NCBI GenBank assembly: GCA_028285685.1
Contig: JANQOR010000026.1
Coordinates: 62,001 to 126,000, forward strand
Source: Cyclobacteriaceae bacterium
GTDB taxonomy: Bacteria; Bacteroidota; Bacteroidia; Cytophagales; Cyclobacteriaceae
Length of the DNA stretch: 64,000 nucleotides
Reading direction: 5' to 3'
Of this stretch, positions 42,362-52,400 are shown piece after piece (position 1 is the stretch's first letter; each line of letters opens with the position of its first letter). The translations under genes were made by a program, and so were the position numbers. Below the pieces are notes generated by a model. It had not been told where the DNA came from, searched no databases, and saw nothing but the letters and a program-made list of their open reading frames with translations.

Positions 42362-44263
42362 TCAGTTACTCTCAGCCACCTCTTTTTTAGCCTCTTTCTT
42401 TATTGCAGAAACTCTTTTCGGAAGAGAAATAACAAATTCAGTTCCTTTACCAACCTCACTGGACAATTCAATTTTTCCACCATGCTTTTCTATAATCCCA
42501 TAAGTTATCGACATTCCCAGGCCTGTACCAACCCCAACATCCTTGGTAGTGAAGAAAGGTTCCCAAATTCTATCTTTAATTTCATCTGGAATCCCCACCC
42601 CATTGTCCTTTATTCTAATAGAAACATCCTTATCGGTTTCTTCTGTGTAGATGGTAATCTCAGCATCTGCTTTGCTAGCTGGCATAGCCTGGACAGCGTT
42701 ATTTAGAATGTTCATGAAAACCTGATTCAACTGACCAGGGAAACACTCAATCTCATTCATGCTTTCGTCATAGTGCTTGGTTATGGCGATCTTATCTTTC
42801 GTTTTGTTTCGTAGGAGCGTCAGGGTAGCATCAATATTCTCATTGATATTTGCATTTTTCGCTTCTTCTTCATCCAATCTTGAGAAGACTCTCAATCCCT
42901 TCACAATCTCAATTGTTCGACTAACACCGTAGTTGACGTCTTTGATTAGGTCATCAAGCTCGTCCACAATTTCCTCGTATTCATGCTCTTCTTTGAGTTC
43001 TTTCACACTATCCATTACTTCATCTATATTGTCACCCTCTTCGATTCTGGAGTATTCATCCGCAATCTCCCTTAGTGATTCGATAGACATCTTGAGAGAA
43101 ACCATACCACTTGAAATGAAGTTGATTGGATTGTTTATCTCGTGCGCGATACCCGCCGTAAGCTGTCCTAGGGATGCCATTTTCTCCGAGTGAACCAATT
43201 GAGACTGAGCACTCTTCAGAGACTCCAGAGCATTTTTCAATTCTTCCTTGGACTTTTGCTCCAATTCAAGCGTAGCCTGAAGCTTTTTCTCTGCGAGGAA
43301 TAGTTTCTCATTGTCTTGCAACTGCTTATCAGCCAACTCTCTGATTTCAACCTCGGAGTCTTGCAGCTTCCTATACGCACCATTTAGCTCATCCTGGGCA
43401 ACGATAAGCTTCTCGTTGATCTTAATTTGTTCTTCAGAAGATTTCAAGAGCTTATCCTCCGACTCCTTTAACTTCACGTTCTTCTCCTCTAATTGCTGCC
43501 GGGATAGATAAAGTTTTTTGTTAATTACCTTCTGCTTCTTATAATTTATTTTCAACTGATTTTCCGACTTTTGAAGCTTTACAAAGGCCTTATTAGCTGA
43601 CAAGAAATTGTCACCGGCAAGCTTGACTAAAGGTCTGAAAATGAACAATGCCTGCAACAGGATTATACCTACCAAAATACCGAAACCAGTATACTCTGAG
43701 AGCGACAAGCTCGTATTTCTATTTTGAGCATTTTGAACAAAGAAATTGGTGATGTCCTGCTGTGCTCTTTGATAGTCACGAATGGTATTGATCAGTATTT
43801 CGATTGATTTTCTTCTTGAGAGCGCATTAAGGTCTGTCTTGCTTGTTGTGTATGCAACATCAAGTAGATTCGAGACATTACTGTTTATTTCAAATTGGCT
43901 AAACCTGATTGCTTCGAGTAGAGCCAAGTACTCATCCGTTTGAGTTGGCTGGCTTATCCCGAGATCCGGATCTCCATTCAAAAGAGCTTGGTGACCCTTC
44001 TGCCACTGCGGATGAATTCTCCGCAGCTCTGTTTTGAAAATATTGAAGTTATTCTCCGTCGTTGAGTATCCCATCCCAATAGCTGCTTTCACCAATTGCT
44101 GCCCCAATCGTGACTGATTCGTGGACACCTCAACAATTTTTGGATCTTGATTGAATGCTCCGGTGACTTCCTTCTGAAGAACAAAAACATAGTACGACAC
44201 GGCACCGGCAATTAATAAAGCAGTTAGGATGTATGCATTAGCATATAAATCCTTCTTTAACAT
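42362..44263 (-). CDS. Sensor histidine kinase with long coiled coil
   Basis: This 633-residue membrane histidine kinase has a first helix at about 12-30, a periplasmic helical sensor of about 150 residues with type IV-pilus/NarX-like helical character, a second helix at about 193-212 and a very long coiled coil (about 220-355) rich in Glu, Lys and Leu heptads. The HisKA domain has the phospho-acceptor His in [12 protein letters not shown] near residue 374. The HATPase domain has NAVQAMPAS (N box), [12 protein letters not shown] (G1) and [14 protein letters not shown] (G2). It precedes the response-regulator/SpoIIE gene in a minus-strand unit, giving a direct cognate pair. The long coiled coil resembles kinases grouped with SpoIIE signalling in Bacteroidota. 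Confidence 0.92.
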   Translation of the reverse strand: MLKKDLYANAYILTALLIAGAVSYYVFVLQKEVTGAFNQDPKIVEVSTNQSRLGQQLVKAAIGMGYSTTENNFNIFKTELRRIHPQWQKGHQALLNGDPDLGISQPTQTDEYLALLEAIRFSQFEINSNVSNLLDVAYTTSKTDLNALSRRKSIEILINTIRDYQRAQQDITNFFVQNAQNRNTSLSLSEYTGFGILVGIILLQALFIFRPLVKLAGDNFLSANKAFVKLQKSENQLKINYKKQKVINKKLYLSRQQLEEKNVKLKESEDKLLKSSEEQIKINEKLIVAQDELNGAYRKLQDSEVEIRELADKQLQDNEKLFLAEKKLQATLELEQKSKEELKNALESLKSAQSQLVHSEKMASLGQLTAGIAHEINNPINFISSGMVSLKMSIESLREIADEYSRIEEGDNIDEVMDSVKELKEEHEYEEIVDELDDLIKDVNYGVSRTIEIVKGLRVFSRLDEEEAKNANINENIDATLTLLRNKTKDKIAITKHYDESMNEIECFPGQLNQVFMNILNNAVQAMPASKADAEITIYTEETDKDVSIRIKDNGVGIPDEIKDRIWEPFFTTKDVGVGTGLGMSITYGIIEKHGGKIELSSEVGKGTEFVISLPKRVSAIKKEAKKEVAESN

Positions 44264-44667
44264 AAGCTTAGTTGTTGGTTCAAAACTCCCACAAAGTGAC
44301 TTCAGAAACTCGCTTTTTTCAATTGCCTGAAACCACTATACATGAGGCAGTATAATGACTAAAATACAATCATGTCTTTACAAAACAATGGTTTTGATCA
44401 TAATAAATGTCATATTCGATTCGGCCTAAATTAGAAAAACACAATTTATTAATCGTCAATTCGGGGGAGTTAATCGTCTATTCAGATGTTTAGGAGAAAA
44501 AAGTCCGAGAAAATTCTACTTTTGCGATGTTCGACAAGGAGCGAAATTAGAGAGATTAAATTTTAATCAATTAAGAGTCAATGAGTAAGTTTAGACAATT
44601 AAAGATTTGGTTTAATCCGATTTAAGCTTTTACTTTCCGAACTTATATAATCACCATAAGATTCTAG
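44264..44667. other. 404-base non-coding divergent region
   Basis: No protein-coding frame longer than about 15 residues is convincing here; the only small one is MSKFRQLKIWFNPI at 44581. The region separates the divergent kinase and SiaB-like genes and holds a plus-strand TACTTTTG -7-type box at 44517-44524. No strong hairpin or repeat was seen. It is AT-rich and probably carries both promoters. Confidence 0.6.
44517..44524 (+). promoter_or_regulatory. TACTTTTG, candidate -7 promoter element
   Basis: This is an exact match to the Bacteroidota TAnnTTTG -7 consensus, upstream of the SiaB-like gene. The distance to the start codon (144 bases) is long, implying a long leader or another closer promoter. 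No clear -33 TTTG is present at the usual spacing. Confidence 0.4.
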
Positions 44668-45234
44668 ATGGATTATTTAAGGAGCTACAAAAATATTTAT
44701 GATCAAAACATCATTCTGATGTTTAAGGGAGAGCTCACCTTTGACCTTGTAACGGCAATGATCGGTTCATTGGAAGAACGATTGGACGAGATTGAAGAGA
44801 ACAGAAAAGTCAAGAAGAAATTCTACAACGTTTCAACTGAGTGTATTCAAAACTTATATTATCATCTGGATGAGGTCAATACAGACGACAAGGCAATAAG
44901 CAGTTATGATTCTCATTCAGCACTCATCATGATTGCTGCCAGAAAAAGATTCTACAGCCTCCAAACAGGCAACTATATCCCTACCGATAAAATTGAACTG
45001 ATTCAGAAAAGATTAGATGATATCAATGCTGTCTCTGCAGATGAACTACGTGCGCTTTACAAAAAGGTACTGGCGGAGCAAGAATTCTCAGATAAAGGAA
45101 CAGGAGGGTTAGGGTTTATAGATATTGCCAGAAAAACAGCTGGTCAAAAACTTAGGTACAAGTTTCAACCAGTGACAAGCACAATCAGTTATTTCACTTT
45201 TCAAGTGAGACTACCAAGAATAGAAGAAGTTTAA
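44668..45234 (+). CDS. SiaB-family protein kinase
   Basis: This 188-residue protein matches the SiaB family (previously DUF6272), an unusual GHKL-like kinase that phosphorylates SiaC in the Pseudomonas SiaABCD system. Family features seen are the N-terminal LMFKGELTFDLVTAMIGSLE, an N-box-like region FYNVSTECIQNLYYHLDE near residue 55 and GTGGLGFIDIARKTAGQKL near residue 148. Soluble, with no membrane segment. Located 48 bases upstream of the SiaC-like gene, with the SiaA-like phosphatase in the same island, it completes a phosphorylation/dephosphorylation pair. The target assignment is inferred from family and neighbourhood. Confidence 0.87.
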   Translation: MDYLRSYKNIYDQNIILMFKGELTFDLVTAMIGSLEERLDEIEENRKVKKKFYNVSTECIQNLYYHLDEVNTDDKAISSYDSHSALIMIAARKRFYSLQTGNYIPTDKIELIQKRLDDINAVSADELRALYKKVLAEQEFSDKGTGGLGFIDIARKTAGQKLRYKFQPVTSTISYFTFQVRLPRIEEV

Positions 45235-45282
45235 AAAGGAAAATCAGCTAAATAATAAGGAGTTATAAATAGTCGTGGAAAT

Positions 45283-45666
45283 ATGGAAAAAGTATTCATT
45301 GAGCCAACGCGAACTACCCCACTTGTAAATTTCGATCCTGATGAGGGAATCTTGGAAATGAAAGGAAGATCAAGTCCTGAAAATTCCATTGAATTTTATC
45401 AAAAGGTTTTGGATAACTTGGACGAGTACGCATTTTCCGGCGGAGATCAATTTACGGCAAATATCGCTTTCGAATATTTCAATACTAGCTCATCAAAATG
45501 TCTTTTCGATGTGTTTAAGAGGCTGAGTAAAATTGAGGACAGTGGGAAGACAATCACTATTAACTGGTACTACGAGGAGGGAGATGATGATATGATGGAG
45601 GCAGGAGAAGATTATAGCGACTTACTGGATTTAGATTTCAATTTTCGAGAAATCGAGGAGGACTAG
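45283..45666 (+). CDS. SiaC-family partner-switch phosphoprotein
   Basis: This 127-residue protein matches the SiaC family (DUF1987): EPTRTTPLVNFDPDEGILEMKG near residue 6 in pieces, RSSPENSIEFYQ, then FEYFNTSSSKCLFDVFKRL near residue 63, which contains the conserved Thr/Ser region phosphorylated by SiaB in Pseudomonas. The C-terminus is strongly acidic (EEGDDDMMEAGEDYSDL). In Pseudomonas the unphosphorylated form binds and activates the SiaD diguanylate cyclase; no GGDEF gene is present here. The gene is flanked by the SiaB-like kinase and a coiled-coil membrane protein, its probable partner. Confidence 0.9.
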   Translation: MEKVFIEPTRTTPLVNFDPDEGILEMKGRSSPENSIEFYQKVLDNLDEYAFSGGDQFTANIAFEYFNTSSSKCLFDVFKRLSKIEDSGKTITINWYYEEGDDDMMEAGEDYSDLLDLDFNFREIEED

Positions 45667-45685
45667 TAAGATCGAATACAATTGA

Positions 45686-46207
45686 ATGGATAAGAATCAG
45701 GAACTTTATTATGATGAGATCACAAGTCTCAGAAAGTTTAGATCAAAAATCGATAGTCATGCTGTTTACAAGGAAGATCTTGACGAGTTTTCTGATGAGT
45801 ATGAAGAGCTAATAGCTCAGGCCAAGGTTATCACAAGAGTTTCGGACAGGCTCCAAAAGAAACTGGATAACGCCAACATTCAGATAAAAGAGCAAAACGA
45901 GGAGATTAAGTTTAAGAATATTGAGCTGAAAACGACCGTTGACCAATTGGCTCAAGCACGAGTGGGACGAAGGGCTTCGACCATTATGCTGTCTGTCGCC
46001 CTGATCCTTTTTATTCTGGAGCAGATATTTATTGAACCACTCATTGAAAAGAATATTGATATTCCCTATGTCGGCTTGGGAATTCTGGGGGTTTTGTTTG
46101 TTATCGTAAAAGTCCTTGAGTCCTCTCTCGAAAAACATTTTATGAACAAGGAGAAAAAGAAAATCCTTGAAGCTGAAAAGGAACAAAAAGACCAAGGATG
46201 GAGCTGA
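45686..46207 (+). CDS. Coiled-coil membrane protein following SiaC (candidate cyclase-free SiaD counterpart)
   Basis: This 173-residue protein has an N-terminal helical stalk (about 1-90) with EDLDEFSDEYEELIAQAK and VITRVSDRLQKKLDNANIQI, followed by two membrane helices (about 100-118 and 128-145) and a charged C-terminal tail. The stalk resembles, from memory, the coiled-coil segment that precedes GGDEF or adenylate-cyclase domains in SiaD-type and related proteins, but no catalytic domain follows. In Pseudomonas SiaC binds the SiaD stalk. Its position directly after the SiaC-like gene suggests it is the local docking partner, coupling the switch to the membrane instead of to c-di-GMP. Function inferred. 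Confidence 0.7.
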   Translation: MDKNQELYYDEITSLRKFRSKIDSHAVYKEDLDEFSDEYEELIAQAKVITRVSDRLQKKLDNANIQIKEQNEEIKFKNIELKTTVDQLAQARVGRRASTIMLSVALILFILEQIFIEPLIEKNIDIPYVGLGILGVLFVIVKVLESSLEKHFMNKEKKKILEAEKEQKDQGWS

Positions 46208-46689
46208 GCCCAAAGCAAATGAAGATTGCTTCAAGGCTTACAAAAGGATCCTTACTTTCAATTTTTCTTTTTAAAAATCTTCCCATGGCCTGGCTAGCAG
46301 GCCTTAGAGTTAAAGAGCTTGCACGGAATAAATGCACAACCTCAATACCGTATAAGCGATTAAACAAGAATCCCTTTAAGTCAACGTATTTTGCGGTATT
46401 GAGCATGGGTGCAGAATTTTCAACGGCCGCCAGCTGTTCATTGGCTGTATCGGACAAGAAGCCCTCTGTTGCATTGATCATTGTCGACCTCAAAGCAACG
46501 TTTCTCAAGAAGGCAACAGACCGTGTATACTTTACCTGTGAAGATGGAGACAAAGCATTCGAGGCTGTCGATCGGTGCATATCTTCAGGAGAAGCAGAAA
46601 CGGCAACCTTAAAGTCTGTGGGAAAAATGAACGACGGAACTACTGTTGCCGAGTTTGAATTTACCTGGTCATTCAAACAAAGGTCATAG
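46198..46689 (+). CDS. DUF4442 hot-dog fold protein
   Basis: This 163-residue protein fits DUF4442, a hot-dog-fold family related to PaaI-type thioesterases. Family-like segments are LAGLRVKELARNKCTTSIPY, NPFKSTYFAVLSMGAEFS and VDLKATFLKKATDRVYFTCED. A thioesterase activity on acyl-CoA is suggested by fold only; no catalytic Asp/Glu is confidently placed. It overlaps the preceding coiled-coil membrane gene by 10 bases and the convergent YihY gene by 6, so it is probably translated with the Sia-like unit, although a functional link is not obvious. Confidence 0.8.
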   Translation: MELSPKQMKIASRLTKGSLLSIFLFKNLPMAWLAGLRVKELARNKCTTSIPYKRLNKNPFKSTYFAVLSMGAEFSTAASCSLAVSDKKPSVALIIVDLKATFLKKATDRVYFTCEDGDKAFEAVDRCISSGEAETATLKSVGKMNDGTTVAEFEFTWSFKQRS

Positions 46690-48003
46690 GTCCTTAATAA
46701 GTCGATTGGAAGAGGAATCCTTCCACTTGCCATCGATCTCATCTAACGAATGTTCTATTGCAAGAAAAGCATCACTTTTTTTCGAGTCAAAGTCTCCCAT
46801 TCCTTCTGTTTCATACATTTCTAGCACTGTATGAAAGTCCATTTTGTTGATGTCAAAGCTCGGTTGATACGCTGGAGCATCGGATTCGACCTTTGTAATC
46901 AAATGAGATTTTTCCAACTCATGACAAATTTCTATGACGTACTTACGTGGAACATTGACAGAACCTGCAAGCTCCGATTGACTCATAGCTCCATTCTTAC
47001 GTTCAAAATTTTTAACAACTCTGTATAGGAGCAAAAGCATCAATTTCTTCTTATGGTTGAGGCTGATTTTTAGCTTATCCGTCTTCATGGCCCACTCGTT
47101 CACGTATTGAATCCCATAGGCGAACTCTGCACCAAAGAGAACGATCAGCCAACTTAACTGCAGCCAAATCAAAAAGAGGGGGAGTATTACAAGACTACCA
47201 TAAATGGCGTTGTATCTTGAAAATGCAAACTGAAGATTAATAAATCCCCATTGCGTCAATTGATACAATGTGCCCGCCAATATTCCTGCAATCAGTGCCG
47301 GAAACAGTTTGACCCTTGTGTTGGGGAAAATCAGATACAGCAGTGTCAGGAGAAGCCAAATGAGAGTATACGGGAGAAGTTTTAGCAAGAAGAAAATCCC
47401 GGACTTCAAACGAGTGAGTATTTCGAAATCTGCAACGAAGTTTTGTATTTGACTGGTAACGAAGACTGTGGCACTACTTGCTACGATCAGCAAGACCGGA
47501 CCAAGCAATATCACAGCAACATAATCAGAAATTTTTCGCTCCCACCTCCTACTCTTCTTGATGTCCCACATATCATTAAAAGCCGCTTCAATGTTCATCA
47601 AGAGTCTAACCACTGTGTAGATCAGGAACAGTAGCGAAATACCTGTTATCACGCCGCTGTTTGTGCCGCCAAGCATGTTTTGAGCCAGGGGTAGTATCTG
47701 CTTCAGGATTTCTTCTTGGCCCGACAGAAAATTAGAAAGTTGCTCTTCAATCAATTTCTCAATTCCAAAGCCCTTGCCTATGGCAAACAGCATAGCAACA
47801 ACGGGGACGATCGAAAGCATTGAGAAGTACGTCAGTGCAGAAGCCTTTTCGGTACACTTGTCATCGACAAACTCCTTGATTGCAATGATCCAAACCCGTA
47901 TAAAACCATAACCAAATCTCCTTCCTCGAGGTAAAGATTTTAATTTCAACCGCCACAAATCGACCTCTACGAATTGGCGAAACTGATTAAGCCTTTTAAT
48001 CAT
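46684..48003 (-). CDS. YihY/BrkB-family membrane protein with winged-helix-like C-terminus
   Basis: This 439-residue protein has the YihY/BrkB six-helix membrane domain (about 45-320), with the family segment KEFVDDKCTEKASALTYFSMLSIVPVVAML at residues 30-60 in pieces and KLFPALIAGILAGTLYQ near residue 240. The C-terminal region (about 330-439) contains a winged-helix-like stretch, NGAMSQSELAGSVNVPRKYVIEICHEL, and ends in a low-complexity acidic part. The ATG at 48003 (MIKRLNQFRQF) is chosen: a longer frame from 48051 would read through the terminator at 48025-48048. The original RNase BN annotation of this family is not supported. The role is unknown. Confidence 0.87.
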   Translation of the reverse strand: MIKRLNQFRQFVEVDLWRLKLKSLPRGRRFGYGFIRVWIIAIKEFVDDKCTEKASALTYFSMLSIVPVVAMLFAIGKGFGIEKLIEEQLSNFLSGQEEILKQILPLAQNMLGGTNSGVITGISLLFLIYTVVRLLMNIEAAFNDMWDIKKSRRWERKISDYVAVILLGPVLLIVASSATVFVTSQIQNFVADFEILTRLKSGIFFLLKLLPYTLIWLLLTLLYLIFPNTRVKLFPALIAGILAGTLYQLTQWGFINLQFAFSRYNAIYGSLVILPLFLIWLQLSWLIVLFGAEFAYGIQYVNEWAMKTDKLKISLNHKKKLMLLLLYRVVKNFERKNGAMSQSELAGSVNVPRKYVIEICHELEKSHLITKVESDAPAYQPSFDINKMDFHTVLEMYETEGMGDFDSKKSDAFLAIEHSLDEIDGKWKDSSSNRLIKDL

Positions 48004-48024
48004 AGCGGCGGAAAGATAAAAAAG

Positions 48025-48048
48025 AAAAAGAGGCCAATGCCTCTTTTT
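48025..48048 (-). terminator. Rho-independent terminator after the metallophosphoesterase gene
   Basis: On the minus strand a perfect 10-base stem (AAAAAGAGGC / GCCTCTTTTT) with a 4-base loop is followed by further T residues. It lies 87 bases downstream of the metallophosphoesterase stop and just upstream of the YihY start, separating the two transcripts. Confidence 0.75.
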
Positions 48049-48134
48049 CACCTAATCACCTGTAAAAATCACCTATCAACCTATGACATGAAGATTTATT
48101 ACAGGTATAACATTCCGTTATCCAAATACCCTAC

Positions 48135-49367
48135 CTAAACTGATTTTAATTCTAAAACTGTAATCTCCGGAAGAATTCCAATGCGACCTGGGTACCCTAT
48201 AAATCCATAACCTCGGTTGACATACAAGTATTGATCACCTTCTTTATGGAGGTCTGACCATTGTTTGTATCGGTACTGCGCTGGGCTCCATTTAAAGTTC
48301 CCAAATTCAACCCCAAACTGAAAGCCATGCGTGTGGCCTGCCAGCATCAGGTCAATATCTGGATAGTCCGGTCGAATCTGTGCATCCCAGTGACTTGGAT
48401 CATGAGACAACAAAATTTTAAAAGGGTGGTCTTCGACTCCCAGTACGGTTTGCTCTATATTCCCATATTTGGAGAATCGCCCAGCTCCCCAATTTTCACA
48501 ACCCAAAACAGCAAGCTCTTCCCCATCAACCTTTAAGATTCTATTTTCGTTCAGCAGCAGGTCCCATTGCATATAACCATGCATTTCGTGAAGGTCCTGA
48601 ATGTCTTTGGCTTTGGCCTGTTGAGATGGCCAGCTAGTGTAATCTCCATAGTCATGATTTCCCATGATGGAGAATTTACCCATAGGAGCCTTCACTTTTT
48701 TGAAGATGTCTAAGTAGTCCTTGGCTTCCTCACTCCTATTGTTAACCAAGTCACCTGTGAAAAAAAACAAGTCGGGTTTCTCTGCATTGAGCATGTCAAT
48801 TCCACCTTCCACCGCCGTTTTATTAAAGAAGCTTCCAGTATGAATATCTGAAATTTGAACTACCCTTAACCCATCAAAAGCCTTTGGCAAATTAGGTGAC
48901 TGAATAAGTCTTCTGCGCACCCGATAATCATGTGCTCCGGAAATAACGCCGAAACTCATTGCAGCGATCGGTACAGCCCCTGCTATCATTGCAGATTTTG
49001 CCATGAAATCAGATCTGGAGGTCGAAAACTTGTCTGTAGGGGATGGAAATAAGTTGACTACCCAAGTAAAGCCACGTCTCAAATCATCAATCAGCAAGAA
49101 AATTGATGCCAAGACTTTCCCCATGAATAGAATGAAAAAAAAAGTAGTAATGTATAGTCGTAGGTTCTTGAAAACCTTCGGATCAATTCTAGTGTACATC
49201 AGCACACCGGCCACAGCCAGGATGCTAACCACCCAATAAGCAACCATAACAACTCTTCGAACCCATGGAGTCGCACCATCCAGTAGTGATCTAACTACCA
49301 CAAAAATGTAGACATCAAGTGCAAAGTAGATAGTCAGTAGAAAGACGATAAAATAGATTCTGCTCAT
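48135..49367 (-). CDS. Membrane-associated metallophosphoesterase
   Basis: This 410-residue calcineurin-like phosphoesterase has three or four N-terminal membrane helices (about 5-25, 35-58, 70-92 and 125-147) before the catalytic domain. All metal-binding blocks are visible: ISDIHTGSFFN (D-x-H) near residue 172, FTGDLVNN (GD) near residue 202, MGNHDYGDYTS (GNHD) near residue 236, LLSHDPSHW near residue 320 and GHTHGFQFG near residue 345. This matches the YkuE/YaeI type, proposed to act on phosphorylated lipids such as UDP-diacylglucosamine. The substrate here is unknown. Confidence 0.9.
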   Translation of the reverse strand: MSRIYFIVFLLTIYFALDVYIFVVVRSLLDGATPWVRRVVMVAYWVVSILAVAGVLMYTRIDPKVFKNLRLYITTFFFILFMGKVLASIFLLIDDLRRGFTWVVNLFPSPTDKFSTSRSDFMAKSAMIAGAVPIAAMSFGVISGAHDYRVRRRLIQSPNLPKAFDGLRVVQISDIHTGSFFNKTAVEGGIDMLNAEKPDLFFFTGDLVNNRSEEAKDYLDIFKKVKAPMGKFSIMGNHDYGDYTSWPSQQAKAKDIQDLHEMHGYMQWDLLLNENRILKVDGEELAVLGCENWGAGRFSKYGNIEQTVLGVEDHPFKILLSHDPSHWDAQIRPDYPDIDLMLAGHTHGFQFGVEFGNFKWSPAQYRYKQWSDLHKEGDQYLYVNRGYGFIGYPGRIGILPEITVLELKSV

Positions 49368-49372
49368 AAACT

Positions 49373-49403
49373 AAAAAAACTCTCCCGCTAGCACGAGAGA
49401 GTT
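49373..49403 (-). terminator. Terminator of the RND efflux operon
   Basis: On the minus strand, 6 bases after the RND stop, AACTCTC pairs with GAGAGTT around a loop that can extend the stem (CG...CG), followed by a run of seven T residues. Confidence 0.8.
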
Positions 49404-49408
49404 ATATG

Positions 49409-52400
49409 TTAACTTAAACCTAACCGACGGTTAACTCTTGCAAAGAACAAGTACATAACCGGTACAATCACTAACGTCAGAAAGGTGGCAAAGGTTAGCC
49501 CAAAGATGATGGTCCATGACATTGGTCCCCAGAAAATAACATTATCCCCACCAAGGTAAAAGTCGGCATTGTAGCTTCCAAAAAACCGCACAAAATCAAT
49601 ATTGATCCCTACAGCAAGGGGAATCAATCCCAGGATCGTCGTGATTGCGGTAAGCAGAACCGGACGTAATCTCGTTTTTCCTGCCGTGATGATGGCGTTG
49701 ATAATTTCATCGAAAGGAAGCACATCATTTCCCAGCTCAACTCTCTTTCTTTTTCGACTCAGTTCGATGAAGTCGATCAGCACAATTGCATTATTGACCA
49801 CAATTCCTGCTAGAGAAATAATTCCGATCATTGTCATGATAACCACAAAATCCATTTGGAAGATGACAAGTCCAAGGAATACGCCAATCGTACTTAGCAA
49901 TACCGACATCATGATGATAAATGGCGCAGTCACCTTGTTGAATTGAGAAACAATGATCAGGAAGATCATGAAGACAGCTATCATCAATGCTTTACTTAAA
50001 AAGGCCATTTCCTGTGCTTGTTTTTCCTGCTCTCCGCCGAATTTGAAGCTGTATCCTGCAGGCATTTTGTACTCTTCGAGCAGCGTCTTAATCTCATTAT
50101 TGATAGCTGTTGCATTTGCACCACTTTCCACGTTCGAACTTAACGTAACGATCCGATCGAGATCTTTTCTTCGAATAGAGCCATACGTAGAGCTGAGCTC
50201 TGCTTTAGCTACCGAGGAAATAGGCACCTGATGGATCTTTCCACTTGATTGATTCCTAAAAGTGATACTTCTGTTCATCAATGCATCCAGGTTGTATCGA
50301 TAGTCGTCCTTTAATCGTAGTTGGATCTCGTAATCGTCTTCGCCGTCTTTGAATGTTGAAATTTCCTTACCAAATAGAGCCGTTCGTGTCTCGCTGGCGA
50401 TTTGCCCAGTACTCAAACCAAACCTTCTCGCCTTTTCCCGATCAATATCTACAATCAATTCAGGTTTACCCGTTTCTATATCCAACTTCAGCTTCTCAAT
50501 GCCCTGAATCCCTGATTGATTAATCAGTTTTTTCATATCCTCCGCTATACCAATCAGCGTGGGGAGCTCCTCTCCTACAATTTCAATGCTTATAGGTTTA
50601 CCTGCGGGTGGTCCATCAGCATTTTTGTCAACGGTGACTGTAACACCAGGAAAACCTTTTACTTCGCTACGTATCTCCTCCATTACGTCCGTCGTATTGA
50701 TGCCGTCTCGGTCCTTAAACTCGACAAAATTCACAGTAATCCTTGCCTTATTCGGCGTATCAGATTGACCGAATGCAGATGGATCATTGGGATCGGCTGC
50801 TCCTTGTCCAACGTTGGAAGTGATTGATTCTACAATGTTGTCATAGGGTTTCATGAGTTCAATTACTCGTCCCTCCACCTCCGATGCAAACTCGTTTGTT
50901 TTTTCAACATCAGTTCCGAGCGGGAACTCAATAAATACATTCACGTATTTCGGCACGTTTACTGGAAAATATTGAACGGATGGTGGGAAAACCATCATCA
51001 AGATCATGGAGAAGAAGAGCAGTCCAACTGTACCCCAGAAAAAGAGGTAAGGACGCAAACCTGCTAACGCAAACTGCAGAATTCTGCTATATAGATTTTC
51101 CAACCATGGCAAAAATGAACTCTGAAATCTATTGGACAGCGGGCTTAAGACGTAGACATTCACCGCTACCAGCAATCCAAAAACTACCGCAAGGTTGCCC
51201 GGAGCAGTAGCACCAATAGCCAAGAACAAAACTCCGAGCCCTATGGAAATAGCAACCATTCGAAGCACCTTTTTGTTATCAATCTCACCCGATGATCCGA
51301 CTTTCATAAATGATGAAATCAAGACCGGGTTTATAACAAGGGCAACGAATAACGATGATCCCAATGTTACCATCAAAGTGATAGGAAGGAATTTCATAAA
51401 CTCTCCCATCAGTCCCGGCCAAAAGGCTAATGGCAAAAATGCCGCCAATGTGGTGGCAGTAGAGGCAATGATTGGTAACGCCACCTCGCCTACTCCACGT
51501 TTCGTAGCCTCGAAGGGAGATAGCCCTTCCTCCATAAGTCGATAGACGTTCTCGACAACCACGATACCATTATCAACCAGCATCCCCAGCGCCATGATCA
51601 GGGAGAAAAGCACCATCATATTAATAGTAACACCAAACATTCCTAAGATCATGAATGCCATAAACATGGACAATGGAATAGCAATTCCTACGAAGAGGGC
51701 GTTACGAGTCCCTAGAAAAAACAGTAGAACCAGCACAACCAGGATCACCCCTGAGATGATGTTGTTTTCCAAGCTGGAAACCAGGTCCCTGGTTTGCTGC
51801 GATTGATCGTTCGTGATCGTAATTCGGAGATTCTCGGGAAATATATTTTCCTTGGCATGATCTAAGATTGCGTTGATCTTATCGGTTGCAATGAGCAGGT
51901 TTTCTCCACTTCGCTTGACAACATCCAACATCACAACCGGGTCACTTTGCAATCTGGCGTAGTTTTGTTTCTCCTTGTATCCGAATTCTACCTCAGCAAC
52001 ATCCTTTAGGTAAACGATGTTGCCCTCCTCACTCTTAACAACGACATCCAGGATATCAGAAGGTTTGTCAAATTCTCCAACCACACGGATTGAACGTCGG
52101 ACATCTCCTTCTTTGATGTTCCCGCCAGACATTGTCATATTTTCAAAACCAATCGCATCCTCGATATCTTGAAAACTCAACTCACGTGCTTCCATTTGGT
52201 ATGGGTCAGCATTGATCCGAACTTCTTTCTCATCGACTCCGCGGATCTCGACTTTTGAGATTTCCGAGATCTTTTCGATTTCATCTTCAAGATATTCAGC
52301 ATAGTCGTTCAACTCCTCAATACTGAAATTACCCGATAGGTTAATATTCAAAACTGGAAACTCCGAGAAATTCATCTCGAAGACGTTTGGATCAGCTTCA

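Noticed and set aside
44581-44625. Short frame MSKFRQLKIWFNPI as a leader peptide
   Set aside because: Only 14 residues, with no hairpin or codon run that would suggest attenuation.
46684-48051. Longer YihY start at 48051 giving an extra N-terminus (MKKRHWPLFLFYL)
   Set aside because: Those codons are the terminator stem of the upstream metallophosphoesterase gene; the ATG at 48003 starts the natural protein.
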